From Triglochin maritima (taxonomy: Eukaryota > Streptophyta > Magnoliopsida > Alismatales > Juncaginaceae), in assembly GCA_963682175.1 (NCBI GenBank), contig OY821772.1:14748743-14812742 (forward strand): DNA of 64,000 nt, given 5' to 3'. Position 1 is the first letter of the stretch. Every line of letters begins with the position of its first letter. Under the pieces are notes generated by a model. The model saw nothing but the letters and a program-made list of their open reading frames with translations. It was not told the DNA's origin and ran no database searches. The translations under genes and the position numbers were made by a program. Below are positions 12,425 to 23,596 of the stretch, piece by piece.

Positions 12425-13850
12425 CACTCAACCATTCATGTTCCTGCATGAATGGTTGAGCTTTCATGTTTGTATAAAGTTAACTTTGAAAAAAAAACAT
12501 AAAAAACATAAAAACACAAAAAAGATTCTTTCAGTGATCATTTGATTATTGTGGGCTCCAACCCTTGAATATTTGGGCAACATTTCTTTCATGTATTTGT
12601 ATCCTTTCTTCAGCATCTCACAAGTTTTGAGGGAATTCTGGGTTATGTCCATCAACATGACCATGAACTTCCTTTTGCGCTTCACGTTGGTGAGATCTTT
12701 CCTTTTTTCATGCATAAATCCATGTAATATCATGCTCACATTCATTGAGGACAATGCATGAAGTAGGTGTGTGGGGGGGTGTTTTACATGTGTACATAGT
12801 CGAGTATTTTTCCTTTCATTTTGTTTTCTTTTGTGTGCATTGTTAGGGTCATGTTTGTGTGCTGCATTTAATATCGATATATTTGCTTGCCATGATCCAT
12901 GGGTGACTTGTCTTCTTTTACTTTCCTAGTGCTTTAAAATTTTCACATTTCTTTCAAAATCTTCATGTGTTTGCGAAAGAAAATGTTTTGTGGGTTTTGC
13001 GTGTGTTTGGCATGTGCAAAACCATTGACAGGTAAAGTAAAAAGAAAGCTCCCAAAATTGTCTTGAACTTGATGCATTAAGATATCTAGTATAGTGGCTT
13101 TAGGACTTATCTAGTCGTTAGAATGCTCCCTAGTTTTCCTTTGGGGGGCGAGTAATCATACGATACAGTACTCGAACAATTAAAGAAGTCCACGCCGAAC
13201 CTAGTGAGTCAATAATTCGTGTCTGTTAATTTAAGGAAGTTTGTTGTAGTCAAGGACCCTTTAAATCTTGTTGTGAGACATTAAGTGTAGGGGTTTGGTT
13301 CATGTGTAGATAAGAAATAAGTGAGTAGGTGTGCTCTTTTCTCGCACGGCTCCTATCACTCGGGAAATTAGGTCTGAGGGGACTTTGGGCTTGGTGCTTT
13401 CTAGTCATCTGACTTGAGATGCACCGACCGAACTCCCGTTACACGGGTGGTAGGGATTGCCCTATGTGGAGATGTGGGGAAAGGTGTACGTGATAGTGTA
13501 AGTCCTCATAGGCAATGATGCACGAAACCTGATCCTGGGAGAATGAAACTCCAACTAGTAACAAAAAGAAAAGAAAAAAAAGTAAGAAAAGAAACAAACA
13601 GAAAAAATGGTAATTCAAATAGAAACCTTAATGGACTTTACACTTTGTATCACTTGAGGATGTTAAGGTTGTCCATGTCTTTAACTTAAGTCCTTAGTTA
13701 ACTTGGACGAATGGTTCATTAGGCTAGGTGTGTGGACTGAATACCTATATAGAGTCGGGCCGTAGGATTACCGCGTCCAATGATCGAAAAAAATGAGTCC
13801 ATCCAGTCGAGTTTCTAGATTGAATAATGCATCTATATTCGGATTTTGTG
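12425..13850 (+). mobile_element. E1 3' non-coding region, left of the nested copia element
   Basis: About 1.4 kb without a coding frame. It is homologous to 47118-48545 (E3) and about 62071-63560 (E4). It includes the phrase 'attgaggacaatgcatgaag' followed by a G-run (12740-12780), which in Athila/Tat elements marks a PPT-like site, and the block 'ctcccaaaattgtcttgaac' (13049). The three copies share small in-frame words ending FIEDNA, but the frames shift between copies, so conservation at the nucleotide level seems more likely. Confidence 0.75.
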
Positions 13851-13855
13851 GGTAT

Positions 13856-15371
13856 TGTTGGTTTTTTGTCCTCAAACTATGTTTTGATGATTTAATCAAC
13901 CTAATCTTAATTATGATCATGTAGAGTAGCACATATGTTGCATTGCACATATATTGCTTTGTGATAACCTCTACAGGTGATCAAGACTTAAGGAAGAAAG
14001 GAAAATCAAGTCAAGACAAGTAATCAAGCTCTTTTGATGATATGTATTTTGTATTTTCTTTTGAGTCTTAGTAACTTGTGTAAATTGAGCATACTTGAGA
14101 TAAAATCAACTTAAACACACACTAGGTTCCTTAAAGAAGTCACACACGAAATTTCACATAATTTGGACTTCAATAGATGACCCAAACTTAGACCGGAAAA
14201 CACTAAACCTGAACCCTAACAGTCTACCCACATTCAGTCGACCGTAACAGATCGTTCAGTCGACCGAGTGATCATTCATCATGTTTGTGTTTTCACTGCC
14301 CGGTTTCCGTCGATCGTATATGCCCTTTCGGTCGACCGTATGAACTTATTTTTCCGACCGTTTTTTTGTCGTATTATACCCAACGGTCGTATTCGTATTA
14401 ACCAAATATACCCCAAATACATTTCATGTATCGGTCGACCGAGTATCTTGTTCGGTCGACAGAATATCTATCTCTTGACAAACCCGAACCTCCTGGACAA
14501 AATCGGTCGACCGCAAGACCTTAGCTCGGTCGACCGAATTGATCATTGTTTGTCAACCCCAAAGTGCCTGGTGCAAATCGGTCGACCGAACCCTTTTTGG
14601 AGTTCGACCGATCACTTAAGTGTACCTAAGTCGTAGCGTTGGGCGGTCGACCGTTACCTAACCGATCGACCGAACTGAGTTCAAAACTGCCAAACGGTCG
14701 ACCGTTCAGACCGATCCGGTCGACCGAATTAACTCAGAATTGGGTCATGCGAGTTTCTGTTTTGTGTATCCTATACCAACACTCACCCAATCAACCCCAA
14801 CGGATCTATTCTCTCTAATGCCTATATAAAGAGTTGTAAAACACGTTTTAACACAACTTTCCCACTACATACTTGTCCAAATCATTAGAGAGAATCCCAA
14901 ACACTCCAAGCCTCCAATTTCCACACTTAAGATCAATTCCACATCATAAGCTAAGTGTGCTCAAGTTAGAGAGTGTATTCTACTCAAGTTTTCGTTTGTG
15001 AAGAAGCAAGGATTTCAGTGAAAGCCCGAAGTGTTCCTCTCGGATTGTGAGAGAAGAAAGTCAAGGAAGCGAGGGTGTTCGCGGTGCTTGTTTTGTAAAA
15101 GGCGTTCTCTCCCGACCCGGAACGGGGAGTGGTTAGTGAAGTCGTGAGCGGAGCTCGGAGATTCGAGCGGAGCTTGCAAGAGAGGACTAGGACCCGGGTG
15201 GGGTGCCGAACCTCTGTAAAAATCCACCGACTTCTTGTGGTTTGCATTTTCCTTCTTTACTTGCTTGTTTGTTCGTTTATTTCCGCTGCATATCTTTGAT
15301 AGTTCAAACAATTAGGTAATTAGGATTAATTGTGATTAGTATTGTGGACCCATAAACCACACAATCCAACA
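13856..15371 (+). repeat. SIRE-like 5' LTR
   Basis: 1516 bp. It contains about 14 exact or near copies of the palindrome CGGTCGACCG between 14230 and 14740, then a TATA box (ctatataaag, 14822-14831) about 90 bp downstream of the last one. U5 ends ...atccaaca. It differs from the 3' LTR by a modest number of substitutions, concentrated in the first 120 bp. Confidence 0.92.
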
Positions 15372-15372
15372 T

Positions 15373-15388
15373 TTGGTATCAGATCCTT
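15373..15388 (+). other. Primer-binding site, tRNA-iMet type
   Basis: ttggtatcagatcctt directly after the LTR. TGGTATCAGA is complementary to the 3' end of initiator tRNA-Met, the standard primer of plant copia elements. Confidence 0.85.
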
Positions 15389-15423
15389 GTTAACTAATTC
15401 TCATAGTTAATCGTATTTTTAGC

Positions 15424-16947
15424 ATGACCTCTACTTCATCTAATCACATAGAAGGATTATACACAACTCGACCTCCTTTGCTAAATGGGTCAAATTATGA
15501 TTATTGGAAGAATAGGATGAAGATTTTCCTAATTTCTAATGACCTTAAGTATTGGATGTCTCTTCAAAATCCATACACACCCCCAAATGAATACGAATTG
15601 GATTCACTTACAAGACCCAAAATGAAAGAAATCGAAATGAATTCGAAAATTATGAACATATTGTATTGTGGCCTTAATGAGGGTGAATATAATAGGATTA
15701 GGGGTTGTGTAAGTGCATATGAAATATGGCATAGATTGCAAATGCATCATGAGGGGGATAGCAAAACTAAGGAAACCCGTATTAGTCTCCTCATGCATAA
15801 ATATGAAATATTTTCTATGCAAATCGGTGAAAACGTAAGCGAAATGAACACTCCCTTCATCGATATCACTAACTCTCTTTTGGTTCTTGGAAGAAGATTA
15901 AATGAAGTAGAGATGACAAGGAAATTCCTCTGGTCGCTAAGTCACGATTGGGAAGATAAGGTGGTCGCAATTGAAGAAGCACACGACCTTTCCCAACTCA
16001 AGATGGATGAGTTAATTGGAAATATCATGGCTTATGAGCTCCAAATTAACCATCAAAAGGAGAAGGAAGCCTCCAAGAACAAACCAACCTTGGGATTACA
16101 TGCAAATATTGACCAACCAAGGAGGAGTGTAGAAGATGAGGACATTGAAGTCCTAGCCAAAGACTTCTTCAAATACCTCAAGAACGATAAAGAAGAAAAG
16201 AATGAAAGAAGAGGTAGAAGAAGTAGAAGAAGTGAAAAGAGAGAAAAGAAGAAGGAGAAGGAAGAGAGTGAGAATGAGAGGAGAGAAGGGGAGAAGAAAA
16301 AGGAGAGAAGGGAGAGGAGAAGAGAAAAGGAGAAGAGCAAGAGAAGAGAAAGGAAGGAGGAAGCACACAAGGCCACATGGGATGACTCTTCATCACCATC
16401 ATCATCATCGTCTTCCTTGCAAAGTAGAAGAGAGGTGGCTCACTCATACTTGATGGCTATTGAAGATCAAAGTGAGGTAGAATCTAACTCTTGTTCTAAT
16501 AATTCATGCTCAACTAAGTCATATTATAGTGATAGCTCAAACTCTAGTGCAAATAATGAAAATTATACACATGATGAGCTTCAAAATGCATTCCATGACT
16601 TAGTTAAACAATATGAGATCATTTGTGAAAAGAATAAAAGTGCTAGAAAGCTAATCAAAGATCTCCAAAGCCAAATTGAAACATTCATGAATGAGAAAAA
16701 TGAGGTGGTTGCTAGACTTGAAAATAATGCATCAAATCTTGATAAATTAAAAGCAACACCTATAGATTGTGAACAACTAGATCATCAAGCTTGCAACGTG
16801 CAATTAAGAAAAGATTTAGAAAGGTTCACACATGGAACTAAGATGCTTAACATGCTATTAGGAAGTCAAAGACAATCTTTGCAAAAACATGGCTTAGGAT
16901 TTAATGCTAAATTGAAAAACCATGCATCTTATACAACTTTAAATTGA
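15424..16947 (+). CDS. gag: SIRE-like copia Gag with charged tract, 507 aa
   Basis: An uninterrupted 507-residue frame. Residues 1-220 match the UBN2-type gag of SIRE-like copia elements (LLNGSNYDYWKNRMKIFL, YEIWHRLQ, FLWSLSHDWEDKVVAIEEA). This region forms the capsid in virus-like particles. Residues about 252-314 are an extreme Lys/Glu/Arg tract coded by pure purine DNA. Relatives usually have a CCHC zinc knuckle around this point, but none is visible here. An acidic/Ser-rich segment (KATWDDSSS, then MAIEDQSEVESNSC) and a coiled-coil-like C-terminus follow. Reading on past the TGA at 16945, the same frame continues through three [VW]-x-P-K words (VWAPK, MVWVPK, VVWVPK) to 17079, as found at the gag-pol spacer of SIRE elements. 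The ATG at 15424 has A at -3. The open frame suggests recent activity, although pol is absent. Confidence 0.85.
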   Translation: MTSTSSNHIEGLYTTRPPLLNGSNYDYWKNRMKIFLISNDLKYWMSLQNPYTPPNEYELDSLTRPKMKEIEMNSKIMNILYCGLNEGEYNRIRGCVSAYEIWHRLQMHHEGDSKTKETRISLLMHKYEIFSMQIGENVSEMNTPFIDITNSLLVLGRRLNEVEMTRKFLWSLSHDWEDKVVAIEEAHDLSQLKMDELIGNIMAYELQINHQKEKEASKNKPTLGLHANIDQPRRSVEDEDIEVLAKDFFKYLKNDKEEKNERRGRRSRRSEKREKKKEKEESENERREGEKKKERRERRREKEKSKRRERKEEAHKATWDDSSSPSSSSSSLQSRREVAHSYLMAIEDQSEVESNSCSNNSCSTKSYYSDSSNSSANNENYTHDELQNAFHDLVKQYEIICEKNKSARKLIKDLQSQIETFMNEKNEVVARLENNASNLDKLKATPIDCEQLDHQACNVQLRKDLERFTHGTKMLNMLLGSQRQSLQKHGLGFNAKLKNHASYTTLN

Positions 16948-17721
16948 AAGCACTTAGTTGTAAAACATACTTCCTCAAATGTGTGGGCTCCTAAAACCAA
17001 AATGGTTTGGGTTCCCAAAGCTAACATTCAAGGACCCAAAGTTGTTTGGGTACCTAAATCTACACTTGTAGGTGCTTGAGGAAGAAATCAGTGGTGACCG
17101 GGCGAGCTTAGGAGTCAAATTGAAAGTCGGGTGCATCACCGAATGAAAGGTAGAACCAATTCAAGCTTCAAGTTGGTATATTTTCATATCCTCTAAATTT
17201 TTCGATAAAATTGGTTCTAGTCTAGGATACATGCTCAATTGACATATCATTTACCCATTCATTGCAAATCTTAAATGTTTGAATAACATCCATAGTTTTT
17301 AAGAGTCAAATTGTCTAAATGGATGTAAAAAAGGGAAATAAAAACATCACATGCTTAATTGTAGTATTAGATTGATGTTAATAGGGGAGAAATAGAAATG
17401 AACTATTGACAAATCATATTCATATCGATAGGGGGAGCTTATTGAACATCATTTTATTAGAGTAATGAAGTGCAAAATTTAGGGGGAGCAACTTCATTAC
17501 AAGACATCCACATCGAACTTCAATCGTATAAATTTTCTTATATAAATATCATTTTTTTATAGATGTCAAAGGGGGAGAGATAATTAAGGGGGTAAAACTT
17601 GGAATTTGAGTTAAATTGACAAAATCTATGCACATCCATAAGGGTAGCATTTATATGCATAGATTACTTATAAAAATTCCATGTATTAAGATATAGGTTG
17701 TGATCATCAAAAGGGGGGGAT
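16948..17721 (+). mobile_element. SIRE-like element 3' internal region with polypurine tracts
   Basis: A short remnant of spacer coding (WVPK repeats, 16981-17079), then non-coding sequence with several GGGGGA runs (aagggggag near 17571 and others around 17430 and 17490). The polypurine tract aaaaggggggga ends at 17720, one base before the 3' LTR. Pol is entirely missing. No sequence resembling protease, integrase or RT was seen. Confidence 0.8.
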
Positions 17722-19238
17722 TGTTGGCTTTTTGGCCTTAATCTATGTTTTGATGATTTAATCAACCTAATCATAATTATGATCATGTAGAGTATCACAC
17801 ATGTTGCATTGCACATATATTTCTTTGTGCTAACCTCTACAGGTGATCAAGACTCAAGGAAGAAAGGAAAATCAAGTCAAGACATGTAATCAAGCTCTTT
17901 TGAAGACATGTATTTTGTATTTTCTTTTGAGTCTTAGGAACTTGTGTAAATTGAGCATACTTGAGATAAAATCAACTTAAACACACACTAGGTTCCTTAA
18001 AGAAGTCACACACGAAATTTCACACAATTTGGACTTCAATAGATCACCCAAACTTAGATCGGAAAACACTAAACCTGAACCCTAACAGTCTACCCACATT
18101 CGGTCGACCGTAACAGACCGTTCGGTCGACCGAGTGATCATTAATCATGTTTGTGTTTTCGTTGCCCGGTTTCCGTCGACCGTATATGCCCTTTCGGTCG
18201 GACGTATGAACTTATTTTTCCAACCATTTTTTTTGTCGTATTATACCCAACGGTCGTATTCGTATTAACCAAATATACCCCAAATACATTTCATGTATCG
18301 GTCGACCGAGGATCTTGTTCGGTCGACCGAATATCTGTCTCTTGACAAACCCGAACCTCCTGGACAAAATCGGTCGACTGCAAGACGTTAGCTCGGTCGA
18401 CCGAATTGATCATTGTTTGTCAACCCCAAAGTGCCTGGTGCAAATCGGTCGACCGAACCCTTTTTGGAGTTCGACCGATCACTTAAGTGTACCTAAGTCG
18501 TAGCGTTGGGCGGTCGACCGTTACCTAACCGATCGACCGAACTGAGTTCAAAAATGCCAAACGGTCAACCGTTCGGACCGATCCGGTCGACCGAATTAAC
18601 TCAGAATTGGGTCATGCGAGTTTCTGTTTTGTGTATCCTACACCAACACTCACCCAATCAACCCCAACGGATCTATTCTCTCTAATGCCTATATAAAGAG
18701 TTGTAAAACACATTTTAACACAACTTTCCCACTAGATACTTGTCCAAAACATTAGAGAGAATCCCAAACACTCCAAGCCTCCAATTTCCACACTTAAGAT
18801 CAATTCCACATCATAAGCTAAGTGTGCTCAAGTTAGAGAGTGTATTCCACTCAAATTTTCATTTGTGAAGAAGCAAGGACTTCAGTGAAAGCCCGAAGTG
18901 TTCCTCTTGGATTGTGAGAGAAGAAAGTCAAGGAAGCGAGGGTGTTCGCGGTGCTTGTTTTGTAAAAGGCATTCTCTCCCGGCCCGGAACGGGGAGTGGT
19001 TAGTGAAGTCGTGAGCGGAGCTCAGTGATCCGAGTGGAGCTTGCAAGAGAGGACTAGGACCCGGGTGGGGTGCCGAACCTCTGTAAAAATCCCCCGACTT
19101 CTTGTGGTTTGCATTTTCCTTCTTTACTTGCTTGTTTGTTCGTTTATTTCCGCTACATATCTTTGATAGTTCAAACAAGTAGGTAATTATGATTAATTGT
19201 GATTAGTATTGTGGACCCATAACCCACACGATCCAACA
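17722..19238 (+). repeat. SIRE-like 3' LTR
   Basis: 1517 bp, same layout as 13856-15371. The palindrome-rich zone is at 18100-18600 and the TATA box (tatataaag) at 18690-18698. Some palindromes mutated in the 5' LTR are intact here (for example the first two), and some the reverse. Confidence 0.92.
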
Positions 19239-19276
19239 GGTATATCCGCTGAAAATCCAAAGGAGACAACACTCCT

Positions 19277-19328
19277 CCTCCTTGGCGACAAGGAGGTTTA
19301 ACGGCTTGTTGCACGTGCTAAGTGCAAC
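19277..19328 (+). promoter_or_regulatory. Twin hairpin upstream of the E1 polypurine tract
   Basis: Stem 1 is CCTCCTTG / CAAGGAGG (19277-19284 and 19289-19296) around a GCGA tetraloop, which is of GNRA type. Stem 2 is GTTGCAC / GTGCAAC (19308-19314 and 19322-19328) around GTGCTAA. The same pair occurs at 48579-48630 and 63595-63646. The function is unknown; the position suggests an RNA signal of the element. Confidence 0.75.
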
Positions 19329-19428
19329 CGTGATTCCTACGAAAGTGAGTTAGAATTTATTGTTTTTCGTATGCTTTTTTCTTTCTTTGTTTTGCTCGGG
19401 ACTAGCAAAAGTTAGGTGTGGGGGTATT

Positions 19429-20795
19429 TGATTGACATCATTTTATGCTTACATTTGTATCTTATATCCTTTATCTTTCCCCTAAACAATGCTATGTAAC
19501 GAGTTTTATGTTTGAATTTCAGAAATAAATAGGTTTGAAGAGAATAGGCATAAAAGGACCTAAAAGCAGGAAAAAAGGACTGAGTTGAGAGACTCGAGGA
19601 CTAAGATGCAAGATTGAAGGACCTGAATGTAAGATCGAAGGACCAATGAGCAAACAAGAATACTACACACCATCATTGGGAGTATTTTGGCAATTCTATT
19701 CGGGTCGGAGCTCCAGCAAGCGAGGTATATGCATCAAAGACAAACAAAGAAATCCAGAAAAACCCAGAAGAAAGCCCAGCGCGATCCAAACTCTATAGAC
19801 CACCAATTAGCGGTCTGGGACCGCTGATTGGCGGTCCGGGTTGGTCCGGATCCGCGAATATTTCTCTGGGGTGTGTATTAGAGTGTATTTAGTCTATTTC
19901 TGGTATATGTTTAGTCCCATACTGGGGGATTGTCCCGGATTACCTTTTTCTATGGCTATAAATAGAATTCTCCCTCCTCTCTTGTATCCCATCTCTCTCT
20001 TGGTGGCCAACCTCTCTAATAGGAGTAAAAGCCTTGAAGCAAAAACCCTGGTGGAGAGATGCTACTTGTAATTGAGTGTGTAATAATAGATGTTTTGTTA
20101 AGTTTTCTTCAATTGTCTTGTCTTTTCAATTCTTGCATACTTAGTTAACTTGTTGTTTTAGTCTTCTTATAATTAATTTAAGCATGTTTTCTTTCCTTAG
20201 TATAAATGTTACTTTAAATATGTGTGAGTAGTTCCATCCCCTTTGGGGGTGGAGTAGATGTGTATACATGTTATGTAGATGGTGTGAATGCTAGACATTG
20301 TTGTTTGTGTGAAATGTTAGTATGCTTGCTTGAATTAATAAGAACTTTTACTTGATGGTTTCTCCCACAATGTTAGGTACATTCCATGCTTGTTTATGTT
20401 CTTAATAACAAACTTGTCATGCTCATATTAATCACCTAGGTTAGTATTTTAAATGATAGGTCTTGCCACTAGGTACTTCTTATGCATTAACAAACACTAA
20501 CTACACTTGAGCTTATTATATGCATTCACCACACTTATTTCATGTGTACACACACTTCCATTCCTGATTTCTATCTTCTTTTATTAGTCGCTTAGTTTTA
20601 GTTCGTTTTGTGCTTTCATTTCCTTCCTTGTTGCTACTAGTTAAGTGTAGTGTAGTTTAATCAATCTTTCTCTCATTTCTTTCCCACTCGCCTTCAAACT
20701 AACCAAAGTCGACACACCTCTCTGTGGATCGACCCGTATTTGCCACCGTTTCAACGCGATCGTGCACTTGCGGTTATAATTAAAACGTTCAATCA
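19429..20795 (+). repeat. E1 3' LTR (Athila-type)
   Basis: Starts TGATTGACATC right after the polypurine-like gtgtgggggtattt and ends ...cgttcaatca. It carries the paired palindrome gctgattggcggtc (19810-19830), a TATA-like segment (ctataaatag, 19957-19966) and the conserved end block 'cgtgcacttgcgg'. The following five bases are ACCAG. The matching left target duplication cannot be found because the 5' end is lost. Confidence 0.85.
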
Positions 20796-21235
20796 ACCAG
20801 AGGGGGTGATAAGGAGGGAAGAGGGCGTTTAGGTTATGACAGTCTTAGTTGATGGCTGGACGAGCGGAATCATGGTGGAGGGTCGATAAGAAAGCTAGGG
20901 ATTCAATGGTCTTCTGATCCAAAATAATTGTGACATCTAAACATGTAGACTATCCAAGGATGGCATAAGGAGTTCAAATCAAGAGAGTCGGAATTTTTCA
21001 CGACTATCAAAACACAATTGAAAACTACTTAGTTTAGTTTGATTTGGATCTAATTAGGACTTTACCCGTTGGTGGGTAATCATGCTCCTGTATTGGTGAA
21101 GGATTCAAGCTCTCCACAAAATAAATTAAAAAAGAGATAAGCGAAGGAAGGAAGAAGAATAATGGACTTATTTAAAATATAGAGAAGTGGAGACTTTTAG
21201 AAGTTATAAGAAGATTGAAGAGTTTCTTGCAAGTG
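20796..21235. other. Spacer between E1 and the first copia element
   Basis: 440 bp with no coding region and no recognised repeat. It continues beyond the first copia element at 28901-29113. AAGAA at 21236-21240 is the left target duplication of that element. Confidence 0.5.
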
Positions 21236-21240
21236 AAGAA

Positions 21241-21627
21241 TATTGGATTAATCTAAGGATTAAGATGATGTTTGCCTAAAACACTGACACGTGGCGCACT
21301 CTCATTGGCTGCGCATTAGGGTTTAGTGTGGGGCCATCTATATAAGGAGGGGAACCTCCCATTGGATGGATAATTCTTGTGTGCAAACCCTAGCCCCACC
21401 AAACCCTAGCCGCCACCTCTCCCCTCTCTCCCATTCGTCCCTCCACATCCACCAAGCCAATCCGTGGACTCTTGGGTTGTGGACTCGTGCTTCTTCTCCA
21501 AGAGAGTAGAAGACCGACCGGTGCTCCAGAGGATTCCGTGAGGTGATCGCCGATCCATTCCGCTGCCACAGGTTCTCTCCACCAAAGGTAATTCTGAACC
21601 TGTAGATTCAATCGTAGATTGCTTACA
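21241..21627 (+). repeat. Copia copy 1, 5' LTR
   Basis: Starts TATTGG rather than the usual TGTTGG. TATA box ctatataagg at 21338-21347. Ends attgcttaca. It differs from its 3' partner at roughly a dozen positions by eye. Confidence 0.93.
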
Positions 21628-23596
21628 TTGGTACCAGAGCCATCTTGGTCACCTCCGAGTTTTTTTAGAGCACCTTCTTCTTCATTTCATATGAGTTGAC
21701 ATTTCGGTGGTTCTTTGAAAGAAAAAATTTCGGATTCATATGGTTTTGTTTTTTTTCTTTCTCTCCTTTCATGCGCATGGGGTTTGATGGCGGTTTTTTC
21801 TTTCTCACCCTAGCACATGACTTGTTTAATTCATCCTTTACATGCGATTAGTTTTACTTGAATCATCTCTCTTTTATTGCGCATATTTTTTTTATTTTTT
21901 GCATGCATCTTGTGTTGAAAATGGATGATTCATTCTTGTGCACAGTTCATCTTTCTTGTTAAGCATGTGCCTAGGGTTACATGTTTTAACTTTGATTGTT
22001 GTGCATATTGTTATTCCATCTTTCAAGCACGCGGCTAGATCTTATTTTTCCTGTTTTTATGCGCATATTAGCTTAAGAGAATGATGATAATTGATGTTAC
22101 AAGAGTTGGATATTGCATATGTTTCATAATGTGATCATGTATTTCGGATTATGCATCATATTTTCTTTTCAAAACTCTTGTTCATGCATCTAAGGATACA
22201 CAGTTGTTTCCTTATTCATGTATGTGCAATTTTTGATCACATGTGCATGCATCTAGGACTAGATGTTGATTGCAAAATCATGCACATACATGAATATTGA
22301 GTTACCATATTGTATATTTCGGATTTTTGGAATGAGAGCATTCATTTCATTTGAGATATTTCCTTTATGATTCAATGCACATATATGTTAATCTCATTAA
22401 GGATTTTCGGATTTCTTTTGGAATGATTGCATGCATTTCATTTGAAATATTTCCTTTTCATCAAATGTGCATATATGTGATGCCATCCACCAAAGAATTT
22501 TGATTTTTTCTTTCCATTACAAGTAGCATAATTATTGTTGATTGCATGCTTATATTGATTATGGAAAGATTGGCTAATTCTGAAATTTTTGGGAGATATT
22601 ATGGGCTGGAATTTTATTACCTTAAAAATATGTTTGGATGCTTTCCTTTGATGCAAAAATATGTGTTGCTCTCCACCATATAATTTAGGATTTTTTCTTT
22701 CCTAATCAAAGTAGGATAATTTTGTGCTATCATGATTATATTGATTAGGGAAAGAAAAAAATTCTGTTTTGAGAATGATTATTGTGGAGATTGGTTGTCA
22801 TTACCTAACACGTTTTTTTGCCTATTTTCGTGCACCATTCATGCATTGTTTCCTTATGCATTACTTCCTTATTGTTTGAATGAGGTGCAAACTTTATGGT
22901 ATTTTTTTCATACGTCGGATTGTGCTAACGTATGGAAAGATTGTGCTTGTATGAAATGAATGATTGTTGATTTTATTTACTGCCTTATTGAGAGATGAGC
23001 GTAATTTCATTCATTCATTTCCATTTGCAATAGTTATCGCAATGGGCTGTAATATTTATGGACTGTAATAATTATGGACTGTGGACTGTTTATTGCCCTA
23101 AAGAGACGTGGGCCTCCTTTATGTTTATTATTGCGATATTATTGCTATAAGACTCATGCATGTTCCCGTCGACGAGGCTAAATCCCTAATGGGGATCATT
23201 AGCTCGATATGGAAGTAATGCAGTAATCATATCTGTGTGATGTTGATTGGTTTTTTTTTGAAACCGGTTTTTGGGAACTCGCATGCCTAGTGGGAGTTGC
23301 AAGGTAGAAGAGTTTTGTGTAAACCACCTTGCAACCGGCGGTAAATATCTTTTTTATTTGCCGATTTACCATGATTTAAAACGTTTTTTGGGTCATTAAA
23401 TCATGATGGAGCTCAATATCTAGATTAGTAAAATGGCTTTATTAACTATTGTATGTTTGATCGAATGCTTTATGTTTTCTTTTGGTCTGAATGCTATAGC
23501 TATTAAGTCAGTTTATTTTTTATGACTATTGTAGTTCGTTATATTTGATGATAGAACTCATGTATCGCTATGTCTTTTTGATTGTCCTAGACTTTT
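21628..23596 (+). mobile_element. Copia copy 1, long leader
   Basis: Nearly 2 kb between LTR and gag, AT-rich with many upstream ATGs and T-runs, and no conserved protein. It contains two tandem units of about 90 bp (22318-22480, each with catttcatttgaaatattt). Copy 2 has three. A hairpin-like segment ctaatggggatcattag lies at 23190-23206. Confidence 0.75.
21629..21643 (+). other. Primer-binding site, tRNA-iMet type
   Basis: tggtaccagagccat after the LTR end, close to the usual TGGTATCAGAGC complement of initiator tRNA-Met. Confidence 0.8.

Larger units (their letters stand above)
13856..19238 (+). mobile_element. SIRE-like copia element, complete, gag only, GGTAT target duplication
   Basis: Two LTRs of about 1.5 kb (13856-15371 and 17722-19238) start TGTTGG and end CAACA. 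Both element ends are flanked by GGTAT (13851-13855 and 19239-19243). An iMet-type primer site follows the first LTR and a polypurine tract precedes the second. The internal region (2.35 kb) encodes gag and a trace of the gag-pol spacer but no protease, integrase or RT. It is therefore non-autonomous. It is inserted in E1's 3' non-coding region: rejoining the flanks at GGTAT recreates the phrase ggtatatccgctgaaaa that is uninterrupted in E3 (48541). Confidence 0.92.
7441..20795 (+). mobile_element. E1: Athila-like Ty3/gypsy element, 5'-truncated, with nested copia insertion
   Basis: Contains in order a gag remnant, aspartic protease, reverse transcriptase, RNase H and integrase, then a long 3' non-coding region and a 3' LTR (19429-20795). 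Lineage is judged from LTR length, the DLGxSV protease motif, the LGRPF..NALINCRNG-type protease end, and the absence of a chromodomain after the integrase. No 5' LTR or primer site directly precedes gag; homology begins around 7441-7520, within gag. The 3' region is interrupted by the SIRE-like element 13856-19238. The coding region has several frameshifts and nonsense codons, so it is dead as an autonomous unit. Confidence 0.85.

Noticed and set aside
12549..12761. Small frame ending FIEDNA, seen also at 47235 and 62301, as a conserved protein
   Set aside because: The three copies share nucleotide words but change frame relative to each other (E4 diverges in the middle through an indel). 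It fits a conserved non-coding region with a PPT-like motif better.
16053..16453. Frames opposite and overlapping the Lys/Glu/Arg tract
   Set aside because: Shadows of the purine-rich gag coding sequence.
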